Below the pieces are notes generated by a model that ran no database searches, was not told the DNA's origin, and worked only from the letters and a program-made list of their open reading frames with translations. A program made the position numbers and the translations under genes. Shown piece by piece: positions 59,365 to 64,000 of a stretch of DNA of 64,000 nt (the stretch's first letter is position 1; every line of letters starts with the position of its first letter). Source of the stretch: Burkholderia mayonis (GTDB taxonomy: Bacteria > Pseudomonadota > Gammaproteobacteria > Burkholderiales > Burkholderiaceae); contig NZ_CP013387.1 of assembly GCF_001523745.2 (NCBI RefSeq), positions 620,001-684,000 on the forward strand. Reading direction: 5' to 3'.

Positions 59365-60424
59365 TGGCATAGTTGGGGTTCCCGATAGGATTCTTGTCAC
59401 TTTCCATCAGCTGGCGGCCGCGCTCGCGGTCGGCGTCGCTGCCGGCATCGGCGAATACGGTCACGACGGTGGCGTTGCGTCCGAGTTCGGCGGCGACGTT
59501 GCACGCGACGATCCAGTTGGCGGCGGCCGAGCCTCCGATCGGGATGCCCGTTTCCTCGAGGAACCGGTACATCGCCTTGAGCGACTCGGCATGCGTGACC
59601 GTCTGGAATGGCACGGCGAAAGGAATCAGCGAAACGAACGGCTGGCGAAATCCGTAGCCCAAGCCGCCGGCGCCGGCGAAGCGGGCGCTGCCATTTGGCG
59701 GCGCCATGGTGCCGAAGGGCATTTCGTCGGGCGTACACCCGACCACGCGCACATCGGGATTCTGCTGCGCCAGCGCCGCGTAGACACCGGCGAGCGTGCC
59801 GCCGGTGCCGACGGCTGCGACCCAGGCATCGGCGCGACGGCCGTCGAGCTGGCGGCAAATCTCCGTGCCGGTGTGGTGCTGGTGCACCGCCGTGTTCACT
59901 AGATTCAAGTGTTGAGACAGCAGCGTCCAGCCCGGTTCTTCGCGAGCGATCTGCTGGCTCCGGGCGATGATGCCGAGCAGAAAGTGGCTGCGATCCACCT
60001 TCGTGACGATTGCTTTGTTGTCGTTCAGCGATTGCAGCAGCTCGTCCGAAGCAGAATCCGGAATCACCACGTGTACCGGCAGTCCGCACAGGTTGCCCAG
60101 GTGAGCCAGGGCTTTGGCCATGTTGCCGCCTGAGGAATCGAGCAGCTTCAGCGGGCCGCTGCTGAAGTCGTGGGCGTTGATCGCGTCGCAGAAGAGGCCG
60201 AACGCCACGCGATCTTTGATGGAGCCGGACGGATTCTTGGACTCCAGCTTGGCGTACACGCGAGCGCCGTTCGTCGGCCCCGGGACCTCTACCAGCGGGG
60301 TATTGCCCAGCGAATCGCGATAGGCCTTCAGTTGAGGGAACAGCTCCAGCGCTTTTCCGAATGCGGGGGCTGCTGGCTGAGCATTGAACAGTTCAAAATC
60401 CAAGATGAGTCTCCCACTGCGCAT
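59357..60424 (-). CDS. SbnA/cysteine-synthase-family PLP enzyme
   Basis: This 355-aa fold-type II PLP protein has LGNTPLVEVPGP, the PLP lysine in ESKNPSGSIKDRVA (about 70), the phosphate loop AAVGTGGTLAGVYAAL, and DSSGGNMAKALAHLG in the place of the TSGNTG loop of cysteine synthase. That deviation and the N-terminal extension resemble SbnA of staphyloferrin B, which joins O-phosphoserine and glutamate on the way to L-2,3-diaminopropionate. The start is uncertain: TTG at 60400 with GGGAGA in front is possible. It lies 13 bp after the thioesterase gene. Confidence 0.82.
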   Translation of the reverse strand: MRSGRLILDFELFNAQPAAPAFGKALELFPQLKAYRDSLGNTPLVEVPGPTNGARVYAKLESKNPSGSIKDRVAFGLFCDAINAHDFSSGPLKLLDSSGGNMAKALAHLGNLCGLPVHVVIPDSASDELLQSLNDNKAIVTKVDRSHFLLGIIARSQQIAREEPGWTLLSQHLNLVNTAVHQHHTGTEICRQLDGRRADAWVAAVGTGGTLAGVYAALAQQNPDVRVVGCTPDEMPFGTMAPPNGSARFAGAGGLGYGFRQPFVSLIPFAVPFQTVTHAESLKAMYRFLEETGIPIGGSAAANWIVACNVAAELGRNATVVTVFADAGSDADRERGRQLMESDKNPIGNPNYANA

Positions 60425-60437
60425 TTGAGTTGAGTGT

Positions 60438-61199
60438 TTATGAGGCGAGTGCCGAACGATGGGACCTCAGGAGGGCGTCCACCACGGCCGGTACCTGGTC
60501 ACGAAGATAGAAGTGGCCTCCGGGAAATACCTCTGGTGTCAGGTGTTGCGATAGGAATGCAGACCATTCGGCGAGCTTGGGTCGGTCGACCAGCGGGTCT
60601 TCGTCGCCGCCGAATATGCGGGTTGCCGGCAATTCGCCGACGGGTAGCGGCGCCAGCCGTTGCAACAGCGCGAGATCCTGGCGAATGAAGGAAACCAGCA
60701 GGCGTTGCGCGTCTTCCCCGATCCGGCTCAACCCGTCCACTTCGCCGAGCCCCAGCGCCTGTTGCGCGAGGCGATCGATGTCCTGCTCCGTTCGAAGCTC
60801 GGTCTGCAGGGCGGCCGGCGTCATCTGCGACGACAGGACGAGCTGTTCGATTCGAAATCGCAACGGCGCCAGGGCCTGGGCGACATGCAGGGCCAGCAGC
60901 GCGCCCATGCTGTGGCCGAAGACGGTGATGGGCGCGACGCCCAGAAGATTGGCCAGCCCTCGCGTACAACGACGGACCGCGGCGACGGGATCGTCCCAGG
61001 CCGAGGCGGTGCCTGCGCCAAGTTGTGGATACTGCAGGACGATCAGCTCGACATCCGCCGGCAGGTGGTCGCGCCATGGGCGGTAGAATTCCGTACTGCC
61101 GCCGGCATGCGGAAAGATCACCAGTTGGTGCCGCACCGGCGCTGCGCCCGCAAGGCTGAATCTCACGGCTCCTTCGGCTTGGGTTTGCAGGTGTCTCAT
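60438..61199 (-). CDS. Type II thioesterase (GrsT/RifR-like)
   Basis: This 253-aa alpha/beta hydrolase clears misprimed carrier domains. Oxyanion loop IFPHAGGSTEFYRPW, nucleophile Ser97 in VFGHSMGALLALHVA, acid in RIFGGDEDPLVD, histidine in FPGGHFYLRD: all complete. The gene start overlaps the ligase stop (ATGA), so synthesis is coupled. It may alternatively release the final product, as no TE domain is present in the PKS. Confidence 0.88.
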   Translation of the reverse strand: MRHLQTQAEGAVRFSLAGAAPVRHQLVIFPHAGGSTEFYRPWRDHLPADVELIVLQYPQLGAGTASAWDDPVAAVRRCTRGLANLLGVAPITVFGHSMGALLALHVAQALAPLRFRIEQLVLSSQMTPAALQTELRTEQDIDRLAQQALGLGEVDGLSRIGEDAQRLLVSFIRQDLALLQRLAPLPVGELPATRIFGGDEDPLVDRPKLAEWSAFLSQHLTPEVFPGGHFYLRDQVPAVVDALLRSHRSALAS

Positions 61200-62818
61200 A
61201 GCAGTGCCGCCTTTGATGCCTGTCCGGCACTTTCGGCATCGTCGCGAACCCTTGCCCGGAGCAATGCGCGATCGATCTTCCCAATGCCCTTGCGGGGTAT
61301 CTCGTCGACCAGAACGAGCTTCTCCGGCAGCTTGAACGACGCGACGCCAGCCGTCTCCAAATGCTGGCGGATATCCGACAGCAACAACGGTTCGCCTTCA
61401 TGCGCGACGGCGAACAGGCAGGCCACTTCGCCGAAGCGCGGGTCGGCCATGCCGACACAGGCGGCGTCCTTGAGCCGGGCGTGCCCCTTGCTCAATTCTT
61501 CGAGTTCCTCGGGGCTGAATTTCTCGCCGCCGCGGTTGATGGAGTCGGTCACGCGCCCGTCGATATAGACGTTGCCATCGGCATCGAGATGGGCTAGGTC
61601 GCCGGTGCGGTAGTACCCGTCCGGTGTAAAGGCGCGCGAAGAGGCTAGCGGGTCGTTGTAATATGTCTTGATCGTGTACGGACCGCGGGTGATCAGCTCG
61701 CCGGATGCGCCGCAGGGCACTGGCGTACCGCTTTCATCGACGATCAGCACCTGGTCCTGCTCGGACAGCGGACGCCCCTGCGAATGGAAGCGGACTGCAT
61801 CGGTGTCGGTACTGCGGGTGAAGCAAAGCAGCCCTTCGCTCATCCCGTAGCACTGCTGAATGCGGATGCCCAATTTCGATTCGGCGCGAGCGGCGAGGTT
61901 CGGGGACAGGCGCGACCCACCCACCTGGACGTGTTGCAATGTGCCGAGCCTGGCGGGCAGGTCGTCGATTTGCTCGAGCCATTGCGTCAGCAATGCCGGA
62001 ACGAGCGTGGTGTGAGTTACCCCGTGTGCGCTGATGAGCTCCAGGGCCGTTTGAGCCGACGTATCGGATGCCAGGACGACGGTTCCGCCGCAGCTCAGGG
62101 TGCCGAGCATGCCGGGACAGTTGATGACAAAGCCGTGCGAGATCGGCATGACCGCGAGGTAGACGGACTGGCGGCTGAGCTCAAATACCCGACAGGCTTC
62201 CGCGATCATGTAGCTGTAGCCGCCGTTCAGCCTCGCGATGGCTTTCGGCAAGCCCGTCGTGCCGCTGGATAGCAGCATCATCGCCGTATCCTCGGCAAGC
62301 ATTTCGGCAGCGGCGCATTCGCTGACCGCTGTCGCGTCGGCGGGCGCGGAGCAGAAGAGGCCAAGGTCGCGCCAGCCCGCATGTTCATCGCCCGGCGAAC
62401 CGTCGAGCAGCCGAAGCGCGACATCAAGGTTCTCGTCGCGGAGAAAGTCGGTCACGACGCGTGCCGCGCTGAAGCGCCGATTGCCTTTGGTCAACGCAAT
62501 GACGCAGGGACGCGTCGCCCTGAGTACGTGTCGAAGTTCCCGCTCCCGGTATGCGGGGAGCATGGGAACGGGGACGGCTCCCGTCATCAGCGCCGCAAGC
62601 ATCAACACGACGGCGTCGGCGCAATTGGGCAACTGGAACGCGACGCGGTCGCCTTTGCCGATCTCTGCAGTGCGAAGCCGTGCCGCGGTAGCGGCGACCT
62701 GCGCCATCAACTGCCGGTATGAGATCACAGTGCCGGCGGCAACCAGTGCGGGAGCGTCTTCGCCGGTTTGCAGGGCGGCCGCCAGCCGCTGGTTCAGGAG
62801 GGCAGGGTGGCCGTTCAT
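61196..62818 (-). CDS. DhbE/EntE-like aryl-acid adenylating ligase
   Basis: This 540-aa stand-alone adenylation enzyme has the P-loop MMLLSSGTTGLPKAIARL (about 180-197), QVGGSRLSP, IQQCYGMSEGLLCFTR (A5), ITRGPYTIKTYY, RTGDLAHLDADGNVYIDGR (A7/A8), SINRGGEKFSPEELEE, and catalytic K514 in GIGKIDRALL. The motifs track those of 2,3-dihydroxybenzoate ligases. The substrate-pocket AHN motif reads SHGF (228-229): the asparagine that contacts the 2-hydroxyl of catecholate is glycine, so the acid may not be salicylate or DHB. It is coupled to the carrier-protein gene by TGATG. No salicylate or DHB synthesis gene lies in the window. Confidence 0.88.
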   Translation of the reverse strand: MNGHPALLNQRLAAALQTGEDAPALVAAGTVISYRQLMAQVAATAARLRTAEIGKGDRVAFQLPNCADAVVLMLAALMTGAVPVPMLPAYRERELRHVLRATRPCVIALTKGNRRFSAARVVTDFLRDENLDVALRLLDGSPGDEHAGWRDLGLFCSAPADATAVSECAAAEMLAEDTAMMLLSSGTTGLPKAIARLNGGYSYMIAEACRVFELSRQSVYLAVMPISHGFVINCPGMLGTLSCGGTVVLASDTSAQTALELISAHGVTHTTLVPALLTQWLEQIDDLPARLGTLQHVQVGGSRLSPNLAARAESKLGIRIQQCYGMSEGLLCFTRSTDTDAVRFHSQGRPLSEQDQVLIVDESGTPVPCGASGELITRGPYTIKTYYNDPLASSRAFTPDGYYRTGDLAHLDADGNVYIDGRVTDSINRGGEKFSPEELEELSKGHARLKDAACVGMADPRFGEVACLFAVAHEGEPLLLSDIRQHLETAGVASFKLPEKLVLVDEIPRKGIGKIDRALLRARVRDDAESAGQASKAALL

Positions 62819-63099
62819 CAAGCGCCTCTCGCCGTGTCGCCCGCGGCAACGGCAGACGGCCGGGCAAGTGCAGGTGCCGAGTCGATCAGTTGCTCCAGCT
62901 CCTGCAGCGAGTGATCGTGGGTCCCCCAAAGCGAAAAGCCGACGCACCCCAACTGCTCCAGCATCCGTTGCAGCTCGAACGTTTCCGCCGAGCTCAACCC
63001 GAGGTCTGCTCGCAGTTGCCAGTCACTCGCCGCTGTTCGAAGTAGTTCGGGCTGCAGCCCTATTTCGGTCAGTAGGCCGATGATCCGTCCAGATGTCAT
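62818..63099 (-). CDS. Stand-alone acyl/aryl carrier protein
   Basis: This 93-aa four-helix carrier protein has the phosphopantetheine serine in RADLGLSSAETFELQRML (about residues 31-48). It is the first gene of the leftward run and overlaps the ligase start by one base, so it is the probable acceptor of the acid activated by the ligase. It starts 27 bp from the nearest Fur-like box, close to divergent control elements. Confidence 0.82.
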   Translation of the reverse strand: MTSGRIIGLLTEIGLQPELLRTAASDWQLRADLGLSSAETFELQRMLEQLGCVGFSLWGTHDHSLQELEQLIDSAPALARPSAVAAGDTARGA

Positions 63100-63126
63100 T
63101 CCGCACCTCTGTGTTTGTTTTATGAG

Positions 63127-63141
63127 TGAGAATTATTAACA
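63127..63141. promoter_or_regulatory. Fur-like box 1
   Basis: The sequence TGAGAATTATTAACA matches the 7-1-7 Fur consensus TGATAATNATTATCA at 12 of 14 defined positions. It lies 27 bp upstream of the carrier-protein start. Confidence 0.65.
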
Positions 63142-63142
63142 T

Positions 63143-63161
63143 ATGACCGTCGGTCGGTCAA
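63143..63161. promoter_or_regulatory. TetR-type operator in the cluster promoter, copy 1
   Basis: The sequence ATGACCGTCGGTCGGTCAA has 9-bp arms with seven matching positions. It shares the GTCGGTCA half with the operators at 7108-7126 and 9039-9057 and directly adjoins Fur-like box 1. Confidence 0.6.
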
Positions 63162-63221
63162 TTGCAATTGAGGCTCAAATTATTGCTCGCGACGTGGTGC
63201 ATCATTGCTTGACTTGCAAAT

Positions 63222-63240
63222 GAAAATGGTTATTATTAAC
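63222..63240. promoter_or_regulatory. Fur-like box 2
   Basis: The sequence GAAAATGGTTATTATTAAC matches the 19-bp consensus GATAATGATAATCATTATC at 14 positions. It is located about 200 bp upstream of the TonB receptor start. Confidence 0.55.
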
Positions 63241-63241
63241 T

Positions 63242-63260
63242 GCGACTGGCGGTCGGTCAA
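63242..63260. promoter_or_regulatory. TetR-type operator in the cluster promoter, copy 2
   Basis: GCGACTGGCGGTCGGTCAA has a perfect right half (GTCGGTCAA) and a degenerate left half (five of nine positions). Same position relative to Fur-like box 2 as copy 1 has to box 1. Confidence 0.45.
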
Positions 63261-63437
63261 TAGCCCTTTGAGCCGCTTCCTTCCCATTACGGTTATCCGG
63301 ATGGCAAGTACACCCGTTCCCGGCGCGCGCCTGTCAGAAGGTCTTTCGTCAAGGCCGTCGGTTGCAGCGGTGCGCATGCGCTCTCAACCCGGCGCCCATG
63401 GCGAACGACCCTTTGACTCGAGACAGCACGGACAAAC

Positions 63438-64000
63438 ATGCAACGCCATTTTCGAACCAGGCTCCGCCGACCGGATGGGGGGGCTCGGTCCCGCTACTCG
63501 TCTTCGCACCGCCGTTTCGCGCTCTCGCTGATGCTGGCAACTTGCGCTGGCGTTTCCGGCGCGTGGGCGCGGGAGGACGCAGGAAGCAATCCATCGACTA
63601 CCCGTATTCAAGAGGAGGATCCCCCTGCACTGCCGACCGTTACTGTCACCGGCCGGCAGCCCGGCGCAGACAATGGGCCGGAGCGAGGCTATGTGGCCGA
63701 GGCGGCCACTGTGGGGACCAAGGTGCGTACATCCGTACTGGAAACGCCGCAGTCGGTCTCCGTGGTCACCCGCCGGCAGATGGAGGCGCAACAGCCGACC
63801 ACCACGAGCCAGGCGCTGCGCTATGCCGCCGGCGTCAATAGCGAAAGCTACGGCGGCTTTGGAGCGCAACTGGACCTCACGCGCATCCGTGGCATCGATG
63901 CGGACTACTACCTGGACGGGCTGCGCGTGATCAGCAATACGTCGACCTGGACGCCGCAGATCGATCCGTACACGCTGGAGCGTGTGGAAGTGCTGCGCGG
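63438..64000 (+). CDS. TonB-dependent siderophore receptor, N-terminal part (runs off window)
   Basis: The first 187 codons of an outer-membrane receptor, open to the last base of the window. An extended N-region of about 25 residues is followed by a signal peptide (RRFALSLMLATCAGVSGAWA). A TonB-box-like LPTVTVTG follows near residues 70-77, and then the plug domain: ETPQSVSVVTRRQMEAQQPT, TSQALRYAAGVN and LDLTRIRGID, YYLDGLRV, typical of ferric-siderophore receptors (FhuA/FpvA class). ATG 63438; an upstream TetR/Fur element suggests iron control. It probably imports the metal complex of the product made by the divergent cluster. Confidence 0.9.
   Translation, partial: MQRHFRTRLRRPDGGARSRYSSSHRRFALSLMLATCAGVSGAWAREDAGSNPSTTRIQEEDPPALPTVTVTGRQPGADNGPERGYVAEAATVGTKVRTSVLETPQSVSVVTRRQMEAQQPTTTSQALRYAAGVNSESYGGFGAQLDLTRIRGIDADYYLDGLRVISNTSTWTPQIDPYTLERVEVLR

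Larger units (their letters stand above)
63100..63437. promoter_or_regulatory. Divergent promoter of carrier-protein run and TonB receptor
   Basis: No gene. It contains two copies of a composite element, each a Fur-like box followed after 1 bp by a TetR-type palindrome. In both copies ATTATTAAC (63132-63140 and 63232-63240) is exactly 100 bp apart, and GGTCGGTCAAT follows at 63152 and 63251. One copy is near each gene, which suggests joint iron and ligand control of synthesis and uptake. Confidence 0.7.

Overview
The window is high-GC proteobacterial DNA with very strong G/C third-position bias. It is most consistent with a secondary chromosome of the Burkholderia pseudomallei group (pseudomallei, thailandensis, oklahomensis, humptydooensis). 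The basis is a complete seven-gene hmq/hhq alkylquinolone operon, a DUF3138 outer-membrane protein, a second groES-groEL pair and a long putrescine locus. The species call is an inference from gene content, not from any search.

Layout. 1-5.3 kb: the end of a chemotaxis receptor, a polar amino-acid ABC transporter without an ATPase gene, and a PuuB-type oxidase. 5.7-10.1 kb: a visibly AT-richer patch with a broken sarcosine-oxidase-like gene, a TetR regulator, a 14-helix MFS exporter and a divergent ProC-like reductase, with two TetR-type palindromes. 10.6-25.9 kb: putrescine uptake and catabolism (second PuuB-type oxidase, DUF3138 protein, PotIHGF, SpuC, gamma-glutamylputrescine synthetase, PuuD; divergently PuuR, aldehyde dehydrogenase, agmatinase-family hydrolase). 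26-28.5 kb: a small hypothetical gene and a groESL paralogue. 28.9-31.7 kb: decaying genes, namely a twice-frameshifted AraC regulator, an intact AhpD-like gene, and an acyl-CoA-dehydrogenase-like gene fused out of frame to the tail of an ABC ATPase. 32.2-34.8 kb: B12-dependent ribonucleotide reductase. 36.0-47.7 kb: hmqABCDEFG. 48-50.9 kb: a MAPEG protein, AhpF and AhpC. 51.0-64 kb: an accessory region bounded by IS remnants. It holds a small biosynthetic cluster (carrier protein, DhbE-like ligase, type II thioesterase, SbnA-like PLP enzyme, unknown 193-aa protein, KS-AT-ACP polyketide synthase, Leu/Phe-dehydrogenase-like enzyme, FecB-like binding protein, covalent-flavin amine oxidase) and a divergent TonB-dependent receptor that runs off the end.

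How it fits together. The 51-64 kb cluster looks like a siderophore or other metallophore system: adenylation and carrier protein, one malonyl-type PKS module, a diaminopropionate-style PLP enzyme, a periplasmic binding protein, an outer-membrane receptor and Fur-like boxes in the divergent promoter. The same type of TetR palindrome (consensus about TTGACCGACSGTCGGTCAA) occurs twice in that promoter and twice in the AT-rich patch 54 kb away, which also carries a dead paralogue of the cluster's amine oxidase. I infer that the TetR, exporter and ProC-like genes at 6-10 kb and the 51-64 kb cluster are split parts of one system. I do not recognise this combination as a described pathway.
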